Shown here: positions 22,169 through 35,150 of the stretch, in pieces | Numbering within the stretch: position 1 is the first letter of the stretch | How the letters are laid out: each line of letters starts with the position of its first letter | Program-made: the position numbers and the translations under genes | From: Cycas panzhihuaensis | Taxonomy: Eukaryota; Cycadophyta | Assembly (NCBI GenBank): GCA_023213395.1 | Contig: CM041465.1 | Span: 112,351,741 to 112,415,740, forward strand | Direction: 5' to 3' | DNA length: 64,000 nt | Notes under the pieces: model-generated | Seen by the model: the letters and a program-made list of their open reading frames with translations, nothing else | What the model was told of the DNA's origin: nothing | Databases searched by the model: none

Positions 22169-24755
22169 TGTTAAAAATATAGATGAAATAATATAAACTC
22201 ATGAGTATAGAACATTAAACATATAAAATAAACATTATGAAATATAATCATCACCACAACACACCAAGATTTATGCGTGGAAAGCCCAATGTGGGAGAAA
22301 CCATGGGAGAAGGTGGAGTTAGTACTCTATTGATGATCATAAGGATTACATATTTCTCCTCTCTTCTTTCTCAAGTTCTCAAATAGTGAGAGTATAAATA
22401 TATAGTAATAATCACCTCATGAGTAACCTATCAGATACAATGAGTTGTTACATCATCGAATAGTGGGATAGCATAGATATATGTACATCTCACATATCTC
22501 AAAGTAGGTAAATAGTGGGAAGTGTATGTGTGCAATAAGTCCACATTAAACATTATGTTTTAACACCCCCCCATAATGTTTAATGTCCTTGAATGTTGAT
22601 CTTGGGTCTTCATATCTTCATCTTGTATGCTAGCATCTGTAACCTATAATTGTCACCTGTATCTTCTATACAGTATCACTTGTAACCTATTTCCTATATT
22701 CTATATCGTGTATCCTATATCCTGTTTCCTATATATTATAGGTAAATTTGTCAAACCATATAGCTCAAGAAGAGCTTTTATATTAATCATGAAAATCATT
22801 TGTAACCTGTAAAAGAACTGTAACTATATGATATCTCTATAAACCTATATATGAAGTGTTTTATGCACATCTTCATATCTTCACTTATGTGGTGGCTATT
22901 TTTAATCTATATTAAGTTGTCCATCAAGTCAAGTAAAGTGATATATGAGTCTATATAAAACAAAATCCATCTACCAAAATACATGGGTGACCAATAGTTG
23001 TAATCACCAGTTTACTAGGAAATTACTTCAAATACATGGTTCATCTTCTTTCCAAATTACTTGCAGGACTGATAAAGTTTTATTAGCTAGATTAAGTCGA
23101 CAGCTAAATCATCTTAAACAATCAACTCTAAGACCAATCCAACCTATTTGGAAATGGTAAGTTAACTATAACAAGGTAATTATTCTTAACTTCTAACTAA
23201 ATAACATAAACTACTTCAATATCCAGGTGATCTATATGCTTTTTTAGGGCTTTTTTCATCTACTAAACCAAATATAATGTTGTGAAGGGGGAAATCAACG
23301 ACCAACATATCAAGGATATTTTATATGACAAATCCATTAAATATTTCTCAATGTAAAATTCTCAACTAAAATGGGCCTCAAAATGTTGTAAATAGGCCTC
23401 AAAATGCTTGATTTTAAACCAAAATTTAATAATCATCTACTATTCTTCAAAAATAAATTCACCATGTTTGGATCCATGAAAAAGATTAGAATTGACTGAA
23501 ATTTTAGAAAATGATAAATCTCAAATATCTTAAACATAAAAGTCAACTTGAACAATAAATATCTCCCTCAAATCAGCTCCAAATCTGGGTAAATTTGATT
23601 CCAAATTGTAGATCCCCAAATCAACTTTTAGACATTTTAAACGGTTTGTAAATCGGATAAACGGTTACAAACATATTTTAGAAATAGTTCAGGTACCTTT
23701 CTTAAGCTTTATTTGACCTACGCACAAATACAAGTGAGCAAAGCAGGAATGCATAACCCTAATGGAGGATCAAATGGACTTGAAATGAGATGAAATTTTA
23801 GAAAAAGAGATGTAATGATGATAGGTACCTAGTAGAATTAAAATTTTTGAAAAAAAAACTTGTATTTAGGAGAACAAACCTATGAAAGTCAAGGGTTTTA
23901 GGTAGACCATACAATGAAGAATAAAGCCAAAAATAGCTTAAAAACTCTAAAAAACTCCTCTGTCAGGCATTGAAAATGGATCTGAGGCTGCTACAAACCC
24001 TAGTAATGCTCTAATAATTAATAATCATCATCAATATGATTGCAACAAGTAAAAAAATATGATTTTTTATATGTATTCTTCAACAAAATAGGGTAAAACC
24101 CCAAATAGATACAAATGAGCTTCAAAATCTACTGTGGGAGGCTGAAATCTCTCACAACTAACTGTGTATGAGCTCCAACATTACATACTTTGAATATAGA
24201 CACCAACATGTATGAATGAAATATCCACATAAAATCACATATAAATATACCATCAGTATCGGTTGTGTCTCCTATATGCAGCTTGGTAGGCTTGAAGTAG
24301 ATAAGCAGGATCTTCACCTCATCATGGCGACTTGAACCCAACACCACTCGATACCATGTTAAAAATATGAAGATGCGTATAAATAAACTCGTGAGTATAA
24401 AACATCAAACATATAAAGTAAACATCATTAAACATAATCATCACCAGAAGACACTAAGATTTATACGTGGAAAATCCAATGTGGGAAAAACCACAGGAGA
24501 AGGTAGAGTTAGGACTCTATTTATGATTATAAGGATTACATCTTTCTCCTCTCTCCTTTCTCAAGTTCTCAAGTGGTGAGAGTACAAATATATAGTGATA
24601 ATCACCTCATGAGTAGTTTATTACATATAATGATATGTTACATCATCCAATAGTGGGATAGCATGGATATGTATGCATCTCACATATCTCAAAGTAGGTG
24701 AATGGTGGGAAGTGCATGTGTACAATAAGTCCACATTAAACATTATGTTTTAATA
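22169..24755 (-). mobile_element. Short non-autonomous copia-like LTR element
   Basis: Two LTRs of 397 and 399 bp (22169-22565, 24357-24755) start TGTTAAAAATAT and end TTATGTTTTAACA on the plus strand (the last CA is TA in the right copy). Perfect 5-bp target duplications GTATT flank it (22164-22168, 24756-24760). On the minus strand, TGGTATCGAG (24356-24347) follows the 5' LTR as a tRNA-Met-type primer site, and ATGGGGGGG (22573-22566) precedes the 3' LTR as polypurine tract. The 1.8-kb interior shows no gag or pol motif. A 72-codon minus-strand frame (24347-24129) starts beside the primer site and is unrecognised. It is inserted between RNase H and integrase of the outer gypsy element, which is clearly continuous on both sides. 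Confidence 0.85.
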
Positions 24756-24760
24756 GTATT

Positions 24761-26060
24761 AGCCATGATCTATTGAATGATAAGATCTTTCTTAGACTTT
24801 CTATTGACAACTTAAAAATTAAACTCTTCTAACAATAAGGACCATTTATCTAATCATCCAGTAAGTTTAGATTTGGTAAGCAAATATCTGATAGCATTTG
24901 ATTGAATAATGAGGTGGACCTTATTCCTAAGAAGAGTGTGACGTAACTTCTTAGTAGAAGAGATTAAAGTAAGATATTCTTTTTTAAGAAGGGGATAATA
25001 AAGTTCAATAGTCACTAACATCCTACTAATAAAATATATAGCTCATTCTTTATCAAAGTCATCCTCTTATGCCAATATTCCTACTAGTGATTCTATAATA
25101 GATGGAGTATATAAGATAAAAGGTTTTTCAAACCTTGGGGGAGTAAGTACTTGTGTTGAGACCAAGGCTTGATTTAGCTTATCAAAAGACTCTTGAACTT
25201 AAGGAGTCCATCGTAACTCAACATCTTTCTTCAAACTATTTATGATAAGCTTGGTATTTAAAGCAAAATTGGTAATAAAACAACTTAAGAAACCAAGTTT
25301 ACCTAAAAATGATTTAATTTACTTCTAACTCTTGGAAGGGGGCATATCAATAATTTCCCTTATCTAATCATAATCAATTCTAATCCCATTGTGGGAAATA
25401 ATGTTTCCTAACATTCCTTCTAATAGCATGATAAAAACACATTTAGATAGATTAAGACACAAGTGATATTTCTTATATCTTTTAAAAATTATTTTAAGGT
25501 CGTGAACATAGTCACATCTTTTACAAGATAGAGCAAACATATCATCTTAGTACACAGTAATAATATTACCAATTAAATTATGAAAAATATGCATTATTGC
25601 TATTTAATAAGTTATAACTATATTTTTTAATCCAACAGGCATGACTTTACACACAAATATGCTCCAAAGAGTAGTGAATGTGGTCTTATAATAGTCTCAA
25701 GGTGAGATAGAAATATGATTCAAACTTAAAAATCCATCCATAAGAGACATCACCTCAAAACCAACCATCTGATCCCAAATTTGATCAAGAAAAGGGAGGA
25801 GAAAATTATCTTTAGGGCATGCCTCATTAATATCTCAAAAATCGATGCAAATTTGTATTGAATCATTTTTCTTTACAACCAAAATAATATTGGAGAACCA
25901 TTGAGAGTAATAAACACTCTCAATGAATCCAGCTCCAAGTAACTTCTCTACTTCTTGTTTAATAGCAAGAGAGAGATATAGGTAAATAGGATAGTGTTTT
26001 TATCATTTAGGTTTGATGTTAGGAGTTACTATAATATTATACTCAATGAATTAAGGATCA
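24761..26060 (-). pseudogene. Gypsy reverse transcriptase and RNase H, outer element
   Basis: Minus-strand RT reads GFIESVYYSQW.SNIILV, then ACPKDNFLLPFLDQ, VMSLMDGF and TTFTTLW (26000-25680). The catalytic box near 25550 reads VY*DDM, so both aspartates remain but the valine codon is a stop. RNase H follows to about 24780, with traces of the FLGRVGF/FI.NF connection and the YF.SRM block. Order and spacing equal the inner copy at 35151-36480. It is one of the better preserved parts of the outer pol but cannot yield a full protein. Confidence 0.75.
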
Positions 26061-27559
26061 AGGCCATGTACATCTTTATAATCCTAAGTAAAGATTGAGT
26101 GAAATTCATGAAATAGATCTTTAAATTAAGCAATCTCTTGGGCAGTATAACTAGCTCCAAATTTAATAATCTTAGGAATATGTCCCGCCTCTAAGTCTAA
26201 ATCAATAGTCTGGTCCATAAGAATCATATTTCCCTCTTCAAAGTGACAAGGAGTAGGTTCTATTAGAGAAACCACTTCTTAAGGTTAAGAATGATCAAAG
26301 AGAGGTGAATTAAGTTGTATTACTTTAAAAAACCCAACCTATGATGTCTATCAGGAAGTCTAGGAAGTAACCCTAGTAGATACTCTAAGATTTCCTTGTC
26401 ATTCTCAAAGTGATCAAGGTGAGAGATATTGATGAGGAGGAGATTTCTTGGTAAATTAGTAGACAAAGAGGAAGGTCTAAAATATAAAGAAGAATCAATC
26501 AAAAAGTTTGAATGAGAAGGAATAAACTCAATGATTAAATAAACTTAGGAGAGAAGAATAGGCTTATAAACGAATTCCCAAGTCAAAGTAAAGATTTAAT
26601 TAAATTCTTGATAATATAAATGATGTTCTTGATCAGACAAAGATATCAGGATGAGAGATGATAAGGAGGCATCTACGTAAGGATGGGAAGAAAAAGAAAT
26701 AGTGGACACCAAATTCACTTCTCGTACTCTAGTAGGGGTATTTCAATTACTTTGAGGTATATCAAGTAAATCTACATTCTCACTACTTGATTCTAAGTTT
26801 GGGTGTCGACGTAATAACATCTTCTTCTCATGTTTATTCAACCATGTAGTAAAAGAAGGAGATTGAAAGAAGGGAGGTGTATCATCAATATGAAAATCAT
26901 GTAAGACAAAAATTGAATGAGTAATCAATGGAAGATTTGTAATGGGAGGAAGCAAAGCATTTACCTCTGAAGGCAAATATAAAACCTATGAGAAGTAGGT
27001 TTGAATAGGAAAGGGATCATTTATATTAATAGTTCTACTCATAGGTATTTCTCCATAAGGTATGATAGAATGAGAAGTTACTTCTTTAGTACAAGAAGAG
27101 GAGGAAACTAAAGATTGATTAGTGAGATCCAAAGACTAAGAAGTAGATGAAGAACCTGATGGAATAGAGACAATCTCAACCAAATAAACATCCTTTACTT
27201 CTCCCTGAGTAGAAGGAGTTTTAATGGCAAAGTATTGGCCCAAACCTAATTATTAAAAGAAATACTCTAAAGAGTTAGATGATTCACGAAGCTCAAAAAA
27301 GGTATCAACAAGTCAAACTAACCATTTGATTGATTTCAATTTTATTTTATGATTTTTAATTATCCCTCATGAATGAGCTTGAGTTTATCAAAGATGGAAA
27401 AATAAATTGTAGATATTTGGGTAATCCACGGTCTGCCTAAAAGTATGTTATTCTCTAAGTCAAGATCAATGATACTCAACTCAGTTAGAATTATCATTTC
27501 TTCAAAAGTAAGAGGATGAGTGACTTGACTTAGGGTTACTTTCTAATTCTTGTCGTATC
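26061..27559 (-). pseudogene. Protease-RT linker of gypsy polyprotein, outer element
   Basis: The long linker between protease and RT is rich in Ser and Pro. Recognisable shared pieces are HLDHFENDKEILEYLLG and HRLGFLK (26502-26320), matching HLDHFENDEMIFKHLVG and HRLGFLK in the inner copy at 34768-34860, and FTTWLNKHEKKMLLRRH (26976-26743), matching the inner TTWLNKHEKKMLLHQH stretch near 34340. The linker of these elements is not a known catalytic domain; it has broken frames in both copies. Confidence 0.65.
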
Positions 27560-28428
27560 CCTAGCAATTCCACTCATATAGATCAGAAATAGAGATTTCT
27601 AAATCTTCAATAAGGCAAAGAAGGATTACATTAAAAATTGAACTCTCATCAATAATAACATGTTTGATATTAATATCATAATTTATTATCTTGATATAGA
27701 ATGGGGGTATATCATTTCGTGTACGAGAAGAATGATTAAATAAGGTAGCCATGTCAAAAGAAAGTATCGAAGTACATGAAGAGACTATGATAGAAACTCC
27801 CAACATATCAAACAAGAGCTAATATTACTCAGAACAATACTTCAGCAAATCAATAACCAAAATACCTATAAGAAGGGTCCTTAACTCATTGACCAAAGAG
27901 AATGATCCATCTTTTATACTAGAGCGAATGGACCTAAATTTGATAGGATGTCGTGGTACTAGAGGTAAAGATTTAGGATTCCTTGCCATTAAATCATTGG
28001 GTGATTTATATGGACCTATACTCTTTATTATCTCCATCATGTTTAATATTCTCTTAGTCTCACCACCTTTGGGAGATGGGTGAGTTTGATTACTAGTTTG
28101 TTTAATTGAAAGATTCAGGGGAGTAGTAGTCTTCTTTGATGAATTACAACCCAAAGGCTAATCTTCATCATCTTGAACCTATTTTTCCTTGTCTTTATCA
28201 TCTTTATTTCCTTTATCTCTCTAGTGAGGTAAAGGATCTTTATAAATCATTTGATCTTGAGATGAATTGGAGGAGCAATTTAATTGAACATTTATATTTT
28301 GAGCGATAGTTTAAACCATGTGGTATTCACTTCTATCATGGGTATCACCTTTCATTATATAAATACCATTTTGTTGAGGAGTACCTTATTTCTTCCTTCC
28401 TTCAGTAAAATAAATCAGTTTTATTTCC
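27560..28428 (-). pseudogene. Gag C-terminus and aspartic protease, outer element
   Basis: Two open stretches, 28154-27825 and 27815-27561, are nearly continuous. The first carries SPKGGETKRI, KSIG, KSPNDLMARNP and FRSIRSSIKDGSF. The second carries SFDMATLFNHS and IKHVIIDESSIFNVI, the degraded protease active site (normally an Asp-Gly or Asp-Ser turn), and ends LEISISDLYEWNC. The matching inner region continues to ILLGRPW, the C-terminal protease mark. The gag part stops at 28428, where the inner element was inserted; it resumes at 53692. Confidence 0.7.
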
Positions 28429-28433
28429 TAAGA

Positions 28434-30785
28434 TGTATTTCACCAAAACCTAGCCTTTCATTCACCATTATAACTTTTAACACACTTTTGTATGATTTCA
28501 TGAAAGGTAAATGATTTTATATTGTGTTAGGCCATGTTTTGATGAAATAATATATTGATTTTATTATTGATATATCATGAATGATGATTGTTATATGATA
28601 ATATTATCACCTGCCAATGATTGATACCTATAGTACTAAAATCTTTCTTTCATGATCATTTTAATCCATTCATTCTTTTAGAACCTTTCTCATTTTATGT
28701 TCTTATTTTTTTTATCTTGATTTCACCACTATTTGGTCTTTTCAATCAATTTTTAAGCTTGTGTTTATTATTTTCATTATGTTTGGGCCTCTTTTTCTTC
28801 TTAATAGAGTCATTTATACTTAAATTTATTATTAAAAATCTAATTTTCACTTTTAATGAGATTCTTTTGACCCCCCTCACTTATTGCATTTTTTGTGCCA
28901 TAAAAATTATAATCGATTATATTTTTAGTATAAAGTCATACTTTTAGCATGCCAAAAAAATGACTAGTGATATTTTTTAGTGTTATGGATGCAAAACTCA
29001 GCCAATGCATAGATTCTTACATGTTACTACCTAGATTTGATGAAAACCTACCTCTTTCATGCCTAGAAATATAGAAAGCCCTATTTGTGATAGAGAGAGA
29101 TTTGGAGAGGTAAGAGTTGAAGATTTAGAGACTCTTTTGGAGATTTTTAAAGACTTTTTGAAGATTTTTGTTACTGTGACTTGAAAGATTACTTTTGGTG
29201 ATGTTAATGTGTGAAATCAAGAGGAGATTTTAATGCTTTGGGTTGTTTTATTGATGTTCAAAGTTTGATAGTTGATTCTTCAAATTTCTTTACTTTTTCT
29301 CAAGGTTTTCAACCTCAAATCTACTTTATTCCTAGTAAGATCTTTCTTATTCAAAGTTCTTGTGATTTTACTGCTTGTTAGAGATTATTGATGCTTAGAT
29401 TTTTTCCATTCTCTTAGCTAGTTTTGTTGGTGATTTTTCTCTCATTTTACCTTGGAAATTTGTCCAAAACGTCATCCCTTTGTGGCAAAAAGTAGAGAAG
29501 ACTAGTATGAAGAATGCTCATCTCCTTACTCACAAAATAACTTCTATTCCATATTCAGCCATAGCTGTCTAAATTTTAAGTAGTTTGCCATCCCTTTTGG
29601 CTTAGTTATGGCTATAGTTTAGCCTATGGTATTTATTTATTTTCCTCCTTTTTTAGTTTTAAAGAAAAGGTTTGGAAAAATTTGATTAAATGAAATAAAA
29701 GAAGTTATTTTGAGGCAAGATTTTTCAAGTAGGAAAGAAGTCTTGGTATTGTTCTTGTATGATTTCACTCTTTAGCTTATTCTCTTTCTTTAAAAAGAAA
29801 AATCTAAATTTTTGAATGAAATTTGTTTGATTTAAATTATATCATAATAGGTTTAAGGATTTCTTTAGAGCTCAATACACTCTAATTATAATAAAACTTC
29901 TTTATTCTTTTGATTTATTGCTTGTTTGGGGTTTTTTACTAGATATAATTAGATGCATACATTGTCTATGATCTGAAAATCATTTATAATAGCAATAGTT
30001 AATCTTTAAAGAGATATCTTTTCATTGTAGAAGCATCATCCATAAAGAAAAATAGCATGTAATTAGAATGAAAAACCTCATATTAACTTTGCATGTTATT
30101 AGACTTCTTAGAAAATTTGCATGAATAGTTAATAGTGAAGTTAATTGCATTTCATTATAGTTTTTCTTCTTAGATTAAAAAGGTGTATGTTGCATTTGAA
30201 TAAGTTAGCTTTATGTTCCCATTATCACCATGTTTTATCCATGAAAACAACTGAAAAAGGAGAAAACATATTGCATGTGTGTTAAGCTCTCTTATTTATG
30301 TTTTGAATACTAGGTAGGCTAATTTTGGTAGTCTTATTAATTATCTTTTGTTTTATTTTTATTTTTAAAAAAAAATTAAAATACCTAAAAAGAAAGAGAA
30401 ATAAGTAAGAAACAAAGTCTTTTTTTATTTCATAGTCCTTTTCTCCCTCATTCAAGTATAACTCTAATGGTTGAAAGAATTCAAGGAAAGTAGTCCCTAG
30501 GAAGGACACAACAGACATTGTAAGAGTAGCTCTAAACTTAGAACTCCTTCAACTAGTTGAATAGGATAGTGGATTCAATCACACCCACATATCCTATACT
30601 TTTGTTGTCCCATTCATTCATATCTTTATTAGATGGCATAATTAGGTGGAGACTCCTTCTTAGGAGTGAGATAAAGGTGGTCACTTCGGTCCTATTAAAC
30701 TTTATATCTCATAGTTTAGATTTGAAACAAAACAAAATATTTTGATGATTGAGAGATATCTAGTTTAAGCCCATCCAAGATACAC
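28434..30785 (+). repeat. 5' LTR of the inner gypsy element (LTR E)
   Basis: 2352 bp, from TGTATTTCACCAAAACC to GATACAC, aligned along its length with 51343-53686. The next bases, CATCTTTCTAGTGAC and ACTAGGGA, match those following the 5' LTR of the outer element (CATCTTTCTGGCAAAC and ACTAGGGA) and would contain the primer site, which I could not assign to a tRNA. An inverted-motif train lies at about 28880-28985. Confidence 0.85.
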
Positions 30786-33140
30786 CATCTTTCTAGTGAC
30801 TGTACTAGGGAGCTACCATTTGTTTTCTTATTAAAGCAGTGGAAAACACAATACTAACTCATAGGTAATCTTTGAGGCTTTAAGGCCTCCTACTGAATCT
30901 TCTAGTTTAACCTTTATATTTTGGTCAAGAAGTTTCATTTTCTTATGTCAGATCTTCAAAACATCACATTCATAATACTTATGTTTACCCTACTAAAGTT
31001 TTGACCTAGTTATATGAAATACCAGTGGAATAAGGATATCTTGAACCCTCTTAATTTCATAGTGATTCATCTTTTGTAGATCCCTCTTTTGCTTAAGAAG
31101 AACCACCTCTTATTTAATCACATTCATCATATTTTGAGCCAATTCTTACTAAGATTCCTACTCTACTTCATATGCCTAGATATTAAGATCCATTCCATCT
31201 AGAGACTCATACCATGGCATCCTCATCATAACATTGTCAATTTAATCCTTTATGTGAGGAGTATGAGTTAATTCAAGTTGAGCCTTGAATTGATCCTGAT
31301 GTCATTCAATCCCTTATACCTTCCTATCCTCCTTCACCAAGATTTTCATTAAGACCTCACTCTCCTCCTTTAGAGGAGGCAAACGATCATCAGTTAACTC
31401 ATTCCCACTCTCTTCCCTCTCCTTCTAGATTGTAAGTTCAGACCCATTCTTTTTATACCACAGCTTCTACACATGAAGGTACTAATACTACTTCTATCTA
31501 TAGGAACCTTAATCACTCTCATGTTCCTACCTCAATTTAAGTGGTTTTACCTTCACTAAGTTTACAATCTACTCGTTACTTTACCACTAGAGTTGCCTCT
31601 TCTCATCTTGTTTCCTTTATGACTTAATTGCTACTTTATACATCCCATATAGTTTTATTATAGGGTGTTAGGCCTCATACATCTTCTTCAAGAATGTCTA
31701 ATGTGGCCCCCTCTTCTCAACATGTTTCTCATACTTACTTATTCATCCTCATACTTTAATTAGTTAGTCTCAAGTTTTAGGAGTTTCCAACCTCACTTCT
31801 TTATCACATATTCCTAGACCTACTTCATAACCACCTCCTTTCTCTTTGTTTAATCCTATCCTTCCACAATATCCTATGCTTCAAAACAACCCTATGGTTA
31901 ACCCTACAACTTGATTTAATCCTTTATCTACTTTTCTATCCCATGATATTTCTTAATAACAACAACAATAACTTATTCCTTCCTCTATTTCACATACATT
32001 ATCCTTGCCTCAATGTTTTACTACATTGAGGCCAAGGAAACTTTTTCTTGATTACATGAAGTCCTTTCATCTCCCATGCCTCCATTCCTTCCTTAGTTAC
32101 CTAAATTTTTAGGTGACTCATCTCAGGGCCCTACTTCCCACATACAAGCATTTACGCTTTCTAGTGAAGATTTCATGCCGTATGATTTTCTTATAATGTA
32201 CTTATTCTGAAAATCACTTTAAGGTGATGCCTAGAAATGGTTTTATAAACTTCCTTTGGCTTCTATTATCTCATTTCAATAATTAGTTGATTTTTTTATC
32301 AACTATTTTTATATAATGAGATCATTTAAATCAGGCATCAAGTCTCTTTTAGCTATCAAGTAAAATCATAATGAAACCTCTAGAGATTTTGTTAGAAGTT
32401 TTCAAGACCAACTACACACTTACCACTCACATCGTGATTCCAGTCTCATATTTAATTTATTCACTAATACTTTAAGAGTGCACATACATTTTAAAGTTTT
32501 TAAACTTGGTCCTCAAACTTACGAAGAAACTATTAATCATTGCATAGCCTTAGAAATATTTGAGATTTAAGTAGGTATTAAGAAGTTTGGGAAACTTATT
32601 CCTTATAAGTAAACTATTCAAACAACAAAGGTTTCTCATCCTGAACCTACTCACGATCATCTAACTTCTTCTATCAGATTGTTAGAGCATGCAATCAACA
32701 CCAAGTTGTGTGTTGATGGTCCTTCTTAGAATAAATCCTCTCAAGAAATAAAAGTGATCTATCTTACTAAAGGAAGAAAGAAACAAGCTCCTCCACGTCC
32801 TCCTTATTTTAGAAATACCAATCAGTACTCATATGATCAAATAGATGCCTATGATATAAGTGAGTATTGTATGGTTCAAAATATCACTCAAAATACAAAT
32901 GTTCAATCAAATTGTTCCTTTAAGTCATCCTAAGATCAAATGATTCATAAGGATCCTTTACCTCAACACAGTGATAAAACAAACAAAGATGGTAAAGGCA
33001 AGGAAAAGTAGGTTCAAGAAGACAAAAGTGAGCATTCAGGTTCTAATTCATCAAAGAATACTACTTCTCTCCCAAATCCTTCAATAAAATGAACTAATAA
33101 CTAAGCTCACCTACCTCCTAAAGGTGGTGAGACTAAGAGA
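30786..33140 (+). pseudogene. Leader and gag of the inner gypsy element
   Basis: Gag builds the particle. After a leader of about 150 bp the frame is heavily broken, but the retrotransposon gag domain is clear at about 32090-32700: LPKFLGDSSQGPTSHIQAF, FMPYDF, DA then KWFYKLPLASI, NETSRDFVRSFQDQ and SLIFNLFTNTLR. The same block in the outer element reads LPKFLSDSSQDPASHIQVF and FMPYDYIM. Stops fall at codons expected to be Gln or Trp (for example LF*KSL*GDA*KWF), consistent with C-to-T decay. The C-terminal part (32700-33080) is the insertion target in the outer copy. No zinc knuckle was recognised. Confidence 0.7.
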
Positions 33141-35150
33141 ATGGTAAATATAGTGGAGACAACAAAGAGTATAGGTACATCTAAATCACCTATTGATTTA
33201 ATGGCAAGGAATCCTAACTCTTTACCTCTAGTACCCCCATATCCCATCAGGTTTAGGTCCATTCTCTTTAGTATAAAGGATAGATTATTCTTTTTGTTTG
33301 ATAAGTTAAAGACTATTCCCACACGTATTTCAATTATTAACTTGCTGAAGCATTTTCCCAAGCAACATTATCTTTTATTTGATGCATTGGGAGTTCCTAC
33401 TATAGTCTCTTCATTTACTTCTATACTTTCTTTTGACTTGGCTTCCTTGTCTAATCATTCTACTCATGTACCGAACGATATACCTCCATTTGATATTGAT
33501 ATTATAAAGGAAAATATTAGTATTAAGCATGTTACTATTAATAGGGATCATCTATTAATGTGATCCCTCTTTACCTTATTAAAGATTTAGAAATTTTAGT
33601 CTTTGATCCATGTGAGTGGATTTTCCAGGGATACGAGAAGAACCAAAAAGTGCCCATGGGTCAAGTCAGTCTCCCTCTTACTTTAGAAGAAAATATAGTC
33701 TTCACTGAGTTCACTATGATTGATCTTAACTTGGAGTATAACATCCTTTTGGGTAGACCATGGATTACCTAAATGTTAGCAGTTTGTTCCTCTCTCTTTG
33801 GTGAACTTAGGTTTGTGCATGAGGGATAAATGAAAATCATAAAGTGAAAACTGAAACCAATCAAGAAGTCAATCCATCTTGTTGAGACCTTTTCTAAGCA
33901 TGGTGAATCATCAAACTCTTTAGAGTACTTCTTTTAATCACTTGGTCTAGGCTAATACTTTACCATTGAAACTCCTTCTACCCATACAAAAGTAAAGGAT
34001 GTGGATTTGGTTGAGATTATTCCTTATTCATCAAGTTCTTCATTCATTCCTTGTACTTTGGATCTAGACGATCAATCTTCAGTTTCCTCTTCCTCTCATG
34101 ATGAAGAAGTAATTTCTTATTTTATTGTACCTTATGGGAAAACACCTGTGAGTAGGATTATTAATATTAATGATTTCTTTCCTATTTAAACCTACTTCTT
34201 ATAGGTTTTTTATTTGCCTTTGTAGACAAGTACTTTGGTTTATCCTATTATGAATTCTTCTTTGGTTACTCATGTAACTTAAGTCTCACATGATTTGTAT
34301 ATTGATGTTATACCTCTCTTCTTTTGATCCCATCTCTTTACTACATGGTTGAATAAACATGAGAAGAAGATGTTATTGCATCAACACTAAGACTTATAAT
34401 CAGGTGGCAAGAATGTAGATTCATTTGATACACTTTATAGTAATCAAAATACCTCTACTATAGTACGAGAAGTGAATTTGATGTCCACTATTTCTTTTCC
34501 TTCCTATTCTTATGTAGATGCCTCTCCATTGTCTCTTATCCTAATGTCCTTATCTAGTTAAGAATGATGTTTGTATCATCAAGAATTTGATCAACTCTTT
34601 TCATTGACTTAAGAGTTTGTTAACAGGCTTATTCTTTTCTCTTATGTTTCTTCAATTATTGAGTTTATTCCTACTTGTTCAAACTCTTTGGTTGATTCCT
34701 CTTCATGTTTTAGGCCTCCTTTTTTGCCTCCTAATTTACCAACAAATCTTCTCCCCGTCTATCTCTTCCACCTTGATCACTTTGAGAATGACGAGATGAT
34801 CTTCAAGCATCTAGTAGGATCATCTCGTAGTCTTCCTAATGGACAACATAGGTTGGGTTTTTTGAAAGTAATACAACTTGATTCACTTTTGTTTAACCAT
34901 TCCCAACCTCATAAAGTGGTTTCTTTAATAGACCCTACCCCTCTTCATTTTGAAGAGGGAAATGTGATGTTTATGGAGTATACCATTAATCGAGAGTTAG
35001 AAATGGGGGATACCCCTAAGATTATCAAATTGATAGCTAGTTGTACTCCCCAAGAGATCACTCTATTTAAGGATCTGTTTCATAAATTTTGCTCAATATT
35101 TGCATGGGATTATAAAGATATGCATGGTCTTCATCTCTAAGTCCTTAAGT
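33141..35150 (+). pseudogene. Aspartic protease and linker, inner gypsy element
   Basis: An open stretch 33141-33563 (KSPIDLMARNPNSLPLVPPYP, SFDLASLSNHS, NISIKHVTIN) runs into a second one at 33560-33772 in another frame (VIPLYLIKDLEI, ..YNILLGRPWIT). Together they cover a retroviral-type aspartic protease: the active-site turn lies at the frame change near 33540 and is damaged, while the C-terminal ILLGRPW is intact. Protease would cut the polyprotein. The rest is a Ser-rich linker, with a long open piece at 34688-35140 containing HLDHFENDEMIFKHLVG, PQEITLFKDLF and FAWDYKDMHGLH, the usual lead-in to gypsy RT. Confidence 0.75.

Noticed and set aside
28621-28947. 108-codon Leu/Phe-rich frame at the start of LTR E
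   Set aside because: The homologous segments of LTRs D, F and G have stops and shifts; chance frame in AT-rich DNA.
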